Shown piece by piece: positions 1 through 6,089 of a stretch of DNA of 6,089 nucleotides; position 1 is the stretch's first letter; every line of letters begins with the position of its first letter. Below the pieces are notes generated by a model. It was not told the origin of the DNA. It searched no databases and was given only the letters and a program-made list of their open reading frames with translations. The position numbers were made by a program, and so were the translations under genes. The stretch is from Chloroflexota bacterium (GTDB lineage Bacteria > Chloroflexota > UBA5177 > JANWHV01): the NCBI GenBank assembly GCA_025450255.1, contig JANWHV010000093.1, positions 1 through 6,089 on the forward strand. Direction: 5' to 3'.

Positions 1-1535
1 AAAACGGATTCTTCGGTCAACGGATCGAGATTCGCGGTCGGTTCGTCGAGCATCAGGATAGGCGCGTCCTTCAACAGGACACGGGCAATCGCCAATCGCT
101 GGCGCTCGCCGCCTGATAATTGAAGACCTTGCTCGTTAATCCAGCTATCCAGGCCCGACGGCAACCGGTCGAGCAAATCGTACAGCTCGACGGCGCCTAG
201 CGCTTCGCGCAGTTCCGCGTCGGCGGCGTCAGGCTTGCCGATCCGAAGGTTGTTCCTCAGGGTATCGGTGAAGAGCGACACGTCTTGCATGACGACGCCA
301 ATGCGAGAGCGAACGTCGTCGATCGCGCAGGCCCGAATATCAGCCCCGGCCACCGCCACCACGCCCCCGGATGGGTCCCAGAAGCGCAGGGCGAGATGCA
401 CCAGGCTGCTCTTGCCAGATCCGCTCGCGCCAACCACGGCGACACACATGCCGGGATGTACCGCGAAGCTTACGTCATCCAACGCGGGCGCGCTGGCCCC
501 TGGATAGGAAAGGCTTACGTGCCGGTATTCGAGGCAGGACGCGCCGGCGGGATGTACCGGCGCGGTGGGCTCCACTATACCTGGCGCGCTATCGGCGATC
601 TCGAACACGCGATCGCCGGCCGCGCGCGCGCGGCCAAGCACGTCAAGCGCCACCCCGAGCGGTTGCAGCACCTCGAAGGTCGCGAGGGTCGTGACCGCCA
701 GAAACGCAACGTATACGCCGCCGATCCTGCCGTGCACCACCAGCGGCGTGGCGAGCGCCACGATGGCAACCATAGCGATCGCGGCGACGAGTTCGCTCAA
801 GCCGGCCTGCAATCCGGCGAACAGGGAGAGCCGTCGCTGAACGAGAGCGCTCTCAATCTCAAGTTCCTCAATCTGGCCGCAAACGCGGTCCGTATGACCA
901 AATATGTGCAGATCCTGCATGCCGCGCACGGCATCGACGATGCGCGCGAAGAGATCACCGCGCAGTGTGGACAACCTCCGGCCACGCGGCCTGGCGACGG
1001 CGAAACCGAGGCAGGGGATGCCGAGTCCCGCCGCGAGAAAGAGCGCCGCGGCCGCCGCGGCGAGCAACGGGCTGAACACAAAGAGCAGCATGACCACGCC
1101 GCTTGACGTGACCAGGGCTATCAGCGCCGGAGAAAGGACGCGGAGATAGACGTTCTCGATTTCGTCGACATCCTTGACGAGACGGGCCAGCACGTCGCCG
1201 CCGCGACGCCGCGCGAGGACGGCGGGCGACAGCGGCTCAAGGCGGTTGAAGAGCCATATCCGCATGTCCGCCACCAGCGTTAGGGTCACGTGGTGGGAAA
1301 CGACCCGCTCCGCGTAACGGACGAACGCCCTGCTCACGCCGAGGAAGCGGACCAGGTACATGGGAATGGAGAGGCTCAGGAGGGTGGGCTTGAGCGCGGC
1401 CGCGGCAATCAGGTATCCCGCGACGCTTAATAGCCCGAGATTGCAGGCAGCCGCCGCGAAGCCGAGCGCGATTGCCAGGCTCACGCGCGCGCGCCGCGGC
1501 GTAAGAAAGGCCAGAAGGCGGAACATGGTCGTCAT
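1..1535 (-). CDS. cydC: CydC subunit of the CydDC ABC transporter (3' end cut off by the window)
   Basis: This gene encodes the second half of the inner-membrane ABC transporter CydDC, needed to assemble cytochrome bd oxidase. The family is described as a cysteine/glutathione exporter and, more recently, as a haem transporter. The visible 511 residues (E. coli CydC has 573) hold hydrophobic segments near 18-48, 55-70, 133-178 and 248-290, then an ATPase domain. Walker A is GASGSGKSS (369-377), the Q-loop glutamine is Q417, the signature is LSGGE (473-477), and Walker B is LMLDEP (494-499) with glutamate E498, followed by a TANLD D-loop. The H-loop lies beyond the left edge. CydC rather than CydD is indicated by RYAERVVSHH (73-82), EPLSPA and ENVYLRVLSP, which closely resemble E. 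coli CydC. The ATG at 1535 is chosen because it overlaps the cydD stop and has AGGG seven bases upstream; the ATG three codons later (1526) is a weaker alternative. No frameshift is seen. Confidence 0.93.
   Translation of the reverse strand, partial: MTTMFRLLAFLTPRRARVSLAIALGFAAAACNLGLLSVAGYLIAAAALKPTLLSLSIPMYLVRFLGVSRAFVRYAERVVSHHVTLTLVADMRIWLFNRLEPLSPAVLARRRGGDVLARLVKDVDEIENVYLRVLSPALIALVTSSGVVMLLFVFSPLLAAAAAALFLAAGLGIPCLGFAVARPRGRRLSTLRGDLFARIVDAVRGMQDLHIFGHTDRVCGQIEELEIESALVQRRLSLFAGLQAGLSELVAAIAMVAIVALATPLVVHGRIGGVYVAFLAVTTLATFEVLQPLGVALDVLGRARAAGDRVFEIADSAPGIVEPTAPVHPAGASCLEYRHVSLSYPGASAPALDDVSFAVHPGMCVAVVGASGSGKSSLVHLALRFWDPSGGVVAVAGADIRACAIDDVRSRIGVVMQDVSLFTDTLRNNLRIGKPDAADAELREALGAVELYDLLDRLPSGLDSWINEQGLQLSGGERQRLAIARVLLKDAPILMLDEPTANLDPLTEESV
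1532..1535 (-). promoter_or_regulatory. ATGA stop/start overlap joining cydD and cydC
   Basis: The cydC ATG and the cydD TGA share four bases (ATGA). An AGGG lies seven bases upstream of this ATG, inside the last codons of cydD. This layout is typical of translational coupling, which fits two subunits needed in a 1:1 ratio. The overlap is read directly; the coupling is inferred. Confidence 0.8.
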
Positions 1536-3274
1536 GCCGATGCCCTGCGGCCGGCCTGTATCAGGGCGGCATAGTGTTCGTTTCGTGTCACCAGATCACC
1601 ATGCCGGCCCTGTTCCACGAGCCGGCCGGCCGCCAGAACCGCGATGTTGTCCGCCGTGTACACCGTATTTAGCCGGTGGGCCACGATGAGCACCGTGCGT
1701 CCCTGGGCGAGCCGCTGTACCGACTCGCGGACGAGAGACTCACTTACAGGGTCGAGATTAGAGCTTGGCTCATCAAGGAGCAGCACCGGCGCGTCCTTCA
1801 GGAACGCGCGGGCGATGGCGATCCGCTGCGCTTCGCCACCGCTAAGCGGCACGCCGCCATCCCCAATCACTGCAGCGTACCGTCCGGGTAGCCGGCGAAT
1901 GAACTCGGCGGCGCCCGCCAGCTCGGCTGCCCAAGCAATCTCATCATCGGAGGCATCGGTTCGGCCGAGCGCGATGTTGTCCCGAATCGTGGCATGGAAA
2001 AGATGAGGTCGTTGAGGAACGAACGCGATGTGCGTACGCCATGCGTTCGCGCCAACAGCCGCCACGGATGTCCCACCGGCACGAATCGAGCCCGCATCCG
2101 GATCGAGAAAGCTCATGAGCAGGTTCAGCAACGTGCTCTTGCCGGATCCGCTGCGGCCAACCAGAGCCGTGCGCGTGCCGGCCTCAAGCAGCAAGGTAAC
2201 GCCCGAGATCGCCGGGCTTGAAGTACCTGGATAGGTATACGAAACGCGCTCGATAGCGATGGATGGTGGATCGCTCGCCAAATTCAGTTCGGCAAGGGCA
2301 TCCGATGGTTCATGCGTGCGCGTCGGGGTAGAGAGGACTTCGACGATGCGCTCACCAGACACGGCGCCCTCCATCGCGGCATGGCGATGCTGGCCCAGCT
2401 CACGTAAGGGACGAAAATACTCCGGCGTGAGCAGCAGCACGAAGAACGCGCGCTCAAACGACAGGGAGCCGGAGATCAGGCGCACGCCCAGCTCCACGGC
2501 GATAAGGGCGATAGCGCCGGCGGTAATGAATTCAAGCACCAACCCGGAGAGGAAGGCGAAGCGCAGCACTTTCATGGTCCGGTCCTTATAGTGCAGGTTC
2601 ACCCGGGACACCGTCGCGCGGGCGGATTCACCGCGACCAAATGCCTTGAGGGTCGGCAGCCCCTGCAGCAGGTCGAGAAAGTGGGCGCTCAGGCGGCTCA
2701 GAGCCAGCCATTGCTCCCGCATGTGCTCCTCCGCGAAGCTCCCAACCAGGATCATCAGGATGGGGATGATTGGCGCCGTAACCAGCAATAACGCGGCGCT
2801 GATCCAGTCCTGGGTGAGCACCGCCAGGGCTATGGTTAGCGGAACGAGCACGCCAAACGCCCGCTGCGGCAAATATTTGCTGATGTAGGCGTCTAGACGC
2901 TCAATCCCCTCGGTGGCGGTCACGGCCAACTCGCCGGTCCGTTCACCGCGCGTGAACGCCGGGCCAAGCGCCAGCAGGTGACGGAGCAGGCGGCGCCGCA
3001 GATGCGCCTTTATGCGTACGGCCGCGTGTCCGGCGGAAGTCTCACGGGCGCCGACGAGGGCGGCGCGAAGCACAATTACGCAGGCCAGCGCGCCATACAG
3101 CGGCATAGTCGACGCGAGACTGGCGTGGCGGATGAACACATCGGCAACCAGCCGGCTAAACAGGGCCGTTTGCGCGACGAGCGCGACGGTCGCAAGCAAA
3201 CCAAGCACGACCGAGACGCTGACGTCCCGCGATGCGATCTCCAGTTGCCGCGCGGTGTTCCCACGTTTTGTCAC
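1532..3274 (-). CDS. cydD: CydD subunit of the CydDC ABC transporter
   Basis: This 580-residue protein is full length for CydD (E. coli 588). It pairs with CydC in the cytoplasmic membrane to form the transporter required for cytochrome bd biogenesis. Hydrophobic segments fall near 19-41, 58-76, 138-178, 238-263 and 272-285. Between them lie ERTGELAVTATEGIERLD (111-128) and LTPEYFRPLRELGQHRHA (282-299), both typical of CydD. The ATPase domain is complete: Walker A GRSGSGKST (373-381), Q-loop Q421, signature LSGGE (477-481), Walker B LLLDEP (498-503) with E502, D-loop SSNLD, and H-loop H533. Both the ATPase residues here and those visible in CydC look intact, so neither ATP site is obviously dead. 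The start is GTG, five bases after a GGAAGGG ribosome binding site; the next in-frame ATG lies inside the membrane domain (residue 57) and is not credible. The stop overlaps the cydC start. Other type I exporters (MsbA-like) are less likely given the CydD motifs and the partner gene. Confidence 0.93.
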   Translation of the reverse strand: MTKRGNTARQLEIASRDVSVSVVLGLLATVALVAQTALFSRLVADVFIRHASLASTMPLYGALACVIVLRAALVGARETSAGHAAVRIKAHLRRRLLRHLLALGPAFTRGERTGELAVTATEGIERLDAYISKYLPQRAFGVLVPLTIALAVLTQDWISAALLLVTAPIIPILMILVGSFAEEHMREQWLALSRLSAHFLDLLQGLPTLKAFGRGESARATVSRVNLHYKDRTMKVLRFAFLSGLVLEFITAGAIALIAVELGVRLISGSLSFERAFFVLLLTPEYFRPLRELGQHRHAAMEGAVSGERIVEVLSTPTRTHEPSDALAELNLASDPPSIAIERVSYTYPGTSSPAISGVTLLLEAGTRTALVGRSGSGKSTLLNLLMSFLDPDAGSIRAGGTSVAAVGANAWRTHIAFVPQRPHLFHATIRDNIALGRTDASDDEIAWAAELAGAAEFIRRLPGRYAAVIGDGGVPLSGGEAQRIAIARAFLKDAPVLLLDEPSSNLDPVSESLVRESVQRLAQGRTVLIVAHRLNTVYTADNIAVLAAGRLVEQGRHGDLVTRNEHYAALIQAGRRASA

Positions 3275-3366
3275 AGGAACCCTTCCATCGGCTTCAGCCT
3301 ACCGTATCCGTTGTTAGAGGCGTATGAAGGGGGCATGAAGAATCTGTTAAGGCGCCAATGCCTGGA
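3275..3366 (-). other. 92-base spacer between the kinase gene and cydD, with a possible 21-codon reading frame
   Basis: This spacer is clearly less GC-rich than the flanking genes. Read on the minus strand it contains TTAACA (3345-3350), a fair -35 match, but no good -10 at the right distance, so no promoter is called. No stem followed by a T-run is present, so nothing separates the kinase from cydD, and co-transcription is possible. An ATG at 3336 opens a 21-codon frame whose TGA (3273-3271) overlaps the cydD GTG by four bases. It has no convincing ribosome binding site, and its peptide (beginning MPPSYASNNGYGRLKP) is not one I recognise. The frame is also the kinase frame, open for 31 codons after the kinase stop. 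Chance is a sufficient explanation for an open frame this short. Confidence 0.4.
3280..3286 (-). promoter_or_regulatory. Ribosome binding site of cydD
   Basis: GGAAGGG on the minus strand ends five bases before the GTG at 3274. It decides the GTG start, since no other in-frame start nearby exists and the protein then begins with a normal short cytoplasmic leader before the first membrane segment. Confidence 0.65.
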
Positions 3367-5739
3367 TCAAGGCTGCTCAGTGGGGTTGGCCACGGCAAGG
3401 TCCAGGGTAAATACGGAACCCGCGCCTATCGTGCTTACCACGCCGATGTCGCCGCCCATGGCGCGGGCGAGATGCCGGCAGATATACAGGCCCAGGCCGG
3501 TGCCACCAGTTCCCGCGCGCGCGACGTGGCCAAGTTTCGCGAAGCGCTCGAACAATCTATCAATATCTAGCTCGCTCAGGCCCGGCCCGCTGTCCTCGAC
3601 CCAGAATCCGACCCTGTCAGCGTGTTGGTCGAGGCCGACGGATACCGGTCGACCTTCAGGACTGTACTTCACGGCGTTGTCGAGCAAGTTGACCAGAATC
3701 TGGCACAGGCGCTCGCCGTCGGCAAGCACCAGCGGCGCGCTATCCGGCAGGTGCACGAAAACCTCCTGCTCCCTGTATTTGGCGCGGATTTCCTCCGCTG
3801 CCTGACGCACGATTGCCGCCGCATCCACTACCTCCTGGCGAACGGTGAAGCGCACATCCTCTATCCGCGAGGCCAGCAGCAAGTCCCGCACCAGGCGATC
3901 GAGACGCTGGGCGGAGGTGAGAATCTTCTGCACGGAAGCAAGGCGACGTTCATCGGCAAGCTGATCCCAAAAATGCGTGAGCGTTTCGGCGAAGCCGATT
4001 ACCCCGGTGAGCGGGGTGCGAAGCTCGTGTGACACCGTGGCCAGGAACTCGCGGCGCAGCGTGTCCACCTCTTCCAGCCGCCTGGCCCGCTCCTTCTCCA
4101 CGGCATAGAGCCTGGCCTTCTCGAGCGCGGTCGCTGCCTGGGCGGCCATGGCGCAGGCAAGATCGATCTCGTCGGCGGCGATTTCCGTGACGTGCTTGCC
4201 CGCATAGTTCGCATAGAGGGCGCCCTGAACCGCGCGCGTACCCTCGCGCTCAATCAGTAGCGGTACGAGGATACGCGCCGTGGTGCCCAGAGCGCTGCTC
4301 AACGCGGCATTAAGGGGAGGGTCGTCGACCGTATCGATCAACACGGGACCCATGCGTTCGATCATTTCGCGCTCTGATGACACTTCCGACGGCGGGATAT
4401 CGAGCACCGCCTGGTTCCAGAGTGGCTGTACTAGCTCGGCCGAATATCCTTCGATGAAGTGCGCAACGGTATTGGTGGCATGCTCATCGTAGAGAATCAG
4501 TTCGCAGGTTGCGGCGCTCAGCGCCTGGCGCGCTTCGCGCGCCACGACGTGCATCACTTCCGTGAGATCGAGCGACCCGTTCATTGCCTGGCTCGCTCGC
4601 AGAAGAGCCTCAGCCCTCGCGCGTGCCCGCGCCTCCGCTTCCGTCAGGCGCGCGTTCTCCAACGCGGTGCCGACCTGTTGGGCAAAGGTGACGAGAACCT
4701 CTGCCTGGGTTTCAGGGAGTGGGCGGCCGGTGAGCGTATTGTCGACCGATAGCGTGCCCAATAACTCATCCCCGTGCCGCATCGCCACCACGATTTGTTC
4801 GCGCATCCGGCCATCGAGATGCACTCGATGTATAGGCGGCGTGATCGCCCATCGATCCGGACAATAATAGTAGGCGTGGCCGGCCAGGACATGCGCGACA
4901 TCAGGAGACGAAGACTCGAGATCCGGCGCGTCCACTGATTCTCCATCATGCTCGCCCGGTAGGCGCTCACCGCCGGCCGTCGTGCCGACGTGCTGCACCA
5001 GCACCCGCCGACCACGCACGTCTTGCATCAAAAACACGGCAACCCGATCGAAGCCGAGCCCATGGCGGACGGCGTCGTACGTAAGGTCGACGACCTCTTG
5101 AACGGTACGACACGATGCCATGGACGCGCTCGTGGCGCGCAGCCAGTTCTGTTCGACCGTGAGGCGCCGGAGGCCCGCGTCAAGCTCGTCAATGCGCGCG
5201 TCCTGGTCCGAGCGTAGCCGCGATACCTGGATGTGCAGCGCGAACACGGATGCCAGGGAGATAAGCGGAGCGACGGCCAGTATGCCCTTCCGCATACTCG
5301 CGGGAACATCCGAGACTATTGCGCCCACGATTTCCGGACCGGCGCGCAGGCTCACCCACAGCAGCTCATCGGTGCAACCAAGGAAGGGCCACGCCGTATC
5401 CGCGGCATGGATCCGCCATCCCGGCCCGTCTGGGCCCAGATCATCGCCGTACAGCAGGTTCCGCAGTGTCGATCCAGGACTAAACGGCTCCCCGACGTCG
5501 CCCAGACTTTCTCGGCCCTTTGGGCCAAACCGCAGCTTGCAGACCAGGCGCTCCTCCACTGGCAACGTGAGCGCGAGCGCGAGGTGCCGGCAGCTGAAGC
5601 GCGCGGCGATCAACGCGCACATCGTTTCACACAAGTCGTCCTCGGACAAGCACGCCGACAGCGCGTGACCCGCATCGAGCAGCCACTGCATGTCGTCGCT
5701 CGTGATCGGGTTCTGGTCCGATTGACGCGGAGGCTTCAT
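3367..5739 (-). CDS. Soluble sensor histidine kinase with three GAF-type domains
   Basis: This 790-residue protein is a cytoplasmic two-component sensor kinase; no membrane segment or signal peptide is seen. In order: a divergent GAF-like module (about 20-172), a helical linker (172-200), a second GAF (about 200-363), a charged linker rich in Ala, Arg and Glu (363-385), a third GAF (about 385-545), then HisKA and HATPase_c. The transmitter is complete: phospho-acceptor H571 in VSHELRTP, N-box N688 in NLLDNAVKYS, G1 DSGPG (716-720), F-box LFERF (729-733) and G2 GTGLGL (746-751). It should autophosphorylate and pass phosphate to a response regulator, but none is in the window, so the target is unknown. 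The first module has cysteines at 30, 37, 41, 50, 67 and 122, unusual for a GAF domain. The ATG start at 5739 is preferred over a GTG 14 codons upstream because GGTGAT lies nine bases before it. Its neighbours suggest, but do not prove, a role in respiratory or redox control. Confidence 0.9.
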   Translation of the reverse strand: MKPPRQSDQNPITSDDMQWLLDAGHALSACLSEDDLCETMCALIAARFSCRHLALALTLPVEERLVCKLRFGPKGRESLGDVGEPFSPGSTLRNLLYGDDLGPDGPGWRIHAADTAWPFLGCTDELLWVSLRAGPEIVGAIVSDVPASMRKGILAVAPLISLASVFALHIQVSRLRSDQDARIDELDAGLRRLTVEQNWLRATSASMASCRTVQEVVDLTYDAVRHGLGFDRVAVFLMQDVRGRRVLVQHVGTTAGGERLPGEHDGESVDAPDLESSSPDVAHVLAGHAYYYCPDRWAITPPIHRVHLDGRMREQIVVAMRHGDELLGTLSVDNTLTGRPLPETQAEVLVTFAQQVGTALENARLTEAEARARARAEALLRASQAMNGSLDLTEVMHVVAREARQALSAATCELILYDEHATNTVAHFIEGYSAELVQPLWNQAVLDIPPSEVSSEREMIERMGPVLIDTVDDPPLNAALSSALGTTARILVPLLIEREGTRAVQGALYANYAGKHVTEIAADEIDLACAMAAQAATALEKARLYAVEKERARRLEEVDTLRREFLATVSHELRTPLTGVIGFAETLTHFWDQLADERRLASVQKILTSAQRLDRLVRDLLLASRIEDVRFTVRQEVVDAAAIVRQAAEEIRAKYREQEVFVHLPDSAPLVLADGERLCQILVNLLDNAVKYSPEGRPVSVGLDQHADRVGFWVEDSGPGLSELDIDRLFERFAKLGHVARAGTGGTGLGLYICRHLARAMGGDIGVVSTIGAGSVFTLDLAVANPTEQP

Positions 5740-5748
5740 GGTGTAAGT

Positions 5749-5754
5749 ATCACC
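5749..5754 (-). promoter_or_regulatory. Weak ribosome binding site of the histidine kinase gene
   Basis: GGTGAT on the minus strand can pair with the outer part of the anti-Shine-Dalgarno sequence and sits nine bases before the ATG at 5739. The upstream GTG alternative at 5781 has no purine-rich stretch before it, so this site favours the ATG. Confidence 0.45.
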
Positions 5755-5785
5755 GAAACAGGGCCCGCGCGGCGCCGACACGCAT

Positions 5786-5802
5786 GGTTATCGGTGTTAA
5801 CC
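5786..5802. repeat. Short inverted repeat GGTTA-N7-TAACC over the ThiD-family stop codon
   Basis: Five-base arms (5786-5790 and 5798-5802) flank a seven-base centre. The repeat overlaps the stop codon of the right-hand gene and lies about 50 bases upstream of the kinase start. It could be a small operator for the kinase gene. It has no T-run and is too short for a terminator. Chance is quite possible. The rest of the 57-base spacer (5740-5796) shows nothing beyond the ribosome binding site. Confidence 0.2.
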
Positions 5803-6089
5803 GTCATCGCTCACTCGATCGGCCATGACGTGTCCGATCGGACCCTGGCCCTGCCCAATCTCGAGCGCGGTCGTCAGGCACGCGGTCACGTATTTCTTGG
5901 CCATACGCACTGCCTCTCGTAACGGCACGCCCCATGCCAGTCGCGAGGCGATCGAGGCGGCAAGGGTATCGCCGGTCCCGAGCACGGCCGTGGTATTGAC
6001 GCGGGCGACGTCGAGCCATTCGCGGCTACCGTCGGGCAGCGCGAGAAGATCGGGGCTGCGATCGGTGCCAAGCCGGCCGCCTTTGAGTA
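5797..6089 (-). CDS. thiD: C-terminal part of a ThiD-family kinase (hydroxymethylpyrimidine/phosphomethylpyrimidine kinase-like; 5' end outside window)
   Basis: Only the last 96 residues are visible; the family is usually about 260-270 residues. ThiD phosphorylates HMP and HMP-phosphate in thiamine biosynthesis in the cytoplasm. The assignment rests on LKGGRL at the window edge (family form vKGGhl), the GTGDTLAASIASRLAWG helix-capping loop, an AVRMAKKYVTACL helix, and the C-terminal GQGQGPIGH, all in the usual ThiD order. One thing is odd. The family's strongly conserved NTHGTGC loop, which carries the catalytic cysteine, reads AVLGTGD here, so Asp replaces Cys. Asp at this place is normal in pyridoxal kinases and other ribokinase-fold enzymes, so the protein may use Asp as its catalytic base or prefer another substrate. 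It ends with TAA, 57 bases before the kinase ATG, on the same strand. Family membership is fairly sure; the exact substrate is not. Confidence 0.75.
   Translation of the reverse strand, partial: LKGGRLGTDRSPDLLALPDGSREWLDVARVNTTAVLGTGDTLAASIASRLAWGVPLREAVRMAKKYVTACLTTALEIGQGQGPIGHVMADRVSDDG

Noticed and set aside
285..1106. Long plus-strand open frame (273 codons) opposite cydC
   Set aside because: It is antisense to a clearly recognisable ABC transporter gene. Its translation is charged, low in hydrophobic core and matches no family I know. Long antisense frames are expected in GC-rich DNA.
1599..1634. GCCGGC/GGCCGG inverted repeats near the end of cydD
   Set aside because: They are inside coding sequence, and such palindromes are common in GC-rich DNA. 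No T-run follows, so this is not a terminator.
30..2160. Similar DNA blocks in cydC and cydD (around 40-130 and 1765-1855, and the two Walker A regions)
   Set aside because: The likeness follows from paralogous ATPase domains with shared motifs. It is not a recent duplication or a mobile repeat.
3316..3350. Sigma-70 promoter for cydD with TTAACA as -35
   Set aside because: The -35 is good, but the hexamers 16-18 bases downstream match the -10 consensus at only two or three positions.
2978..3805. Long plus-strand open frame (275 codons) crossing the start of cydD and the end of the kinase gene
   Set aside because: It spans two real genes and the spacer on the opposite strand, and shows no recognisable domain, so it is treated as a chance frame.
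5740..5781. GTG at 5781 as an earlier start of the histidine kinase
   Set aside because: It would add 14 residues, but no ribosome binding site precedes it, and the ATG at 5739 has a plausible one.
5233..5922. Plus-strand open frame (229 codons) opposite the kinase N-terminus and the ThiD-family end
   Set aside because: It is antisense to two supported genes and has no family resemblance.

Overview
The window is GC-rich (by eye a little above 60 %), densely coded DNA. Every credible gene lies on the minus strand, so the region reads from right (6089) to left (1). The order is: the 3' end of a ThiD-type kinase gene, a soluble three-GAF sensor histidine kinase, cydD, and most of cydC, which runs off the left edge. 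The GC-rich codon use, the cydD-cydC gene order and the protein families suggest a high-GC proteobacterium. This is an inference; the window holds no rRNA or other taxonomic marker.

Right end (5797-6089): the last 96 residues of a phosphomethylpyrimidine kinase (ThiD) family protein. The family's usual NTHGTGC active-site loop reads AVLGTGD here. Middle (3367-5739): a 790-residue histidine kinase with no membrane segment, three GAF-type sensory modules in series, and a complete HisKA/HATPase_c transmitter. Its first module has an unusual cluster of cysteines. No response regulator is visible. Left (1-3274): the two halves of the heterodimeric ABC transporter CydDC, which is needed to assemble cytochrome bd oxidase. 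The cydD and cydC reading frames overlap by 4 bases (ATGA), so translation is probably coupled. CydC keeps the Arg and His that match the reported haem-contact residues of the E. coli protein.

How the genes may work together: CydDC supports cytochrome bd biogenesis, either by moving haem or by exporting cysteine/glutathione, depending on the study. The kinase lies 92 bases upstream on the same strand and is built as a cytoplasmic small-molecule or redox sensor. A plausible but untested reading is that it senses redox state, oxygen or a haem-related ligand and controls respiratory genes, perhaps including cydDC. The cydAB genes are not in the window.

Non-coding DNA is limited to two short spacers (3275-3366 and 5740-5796). 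Neither contains a convincing terminator or promoter. I see no tRNA, rRNA, CRISPR array, insertion sequence or phage element. Nothing here is clearly an undescribed system; the points most worth checking are the cysteine cluster in the kinase, the altered ThiD motif, and the link between the kinase and cydDC.
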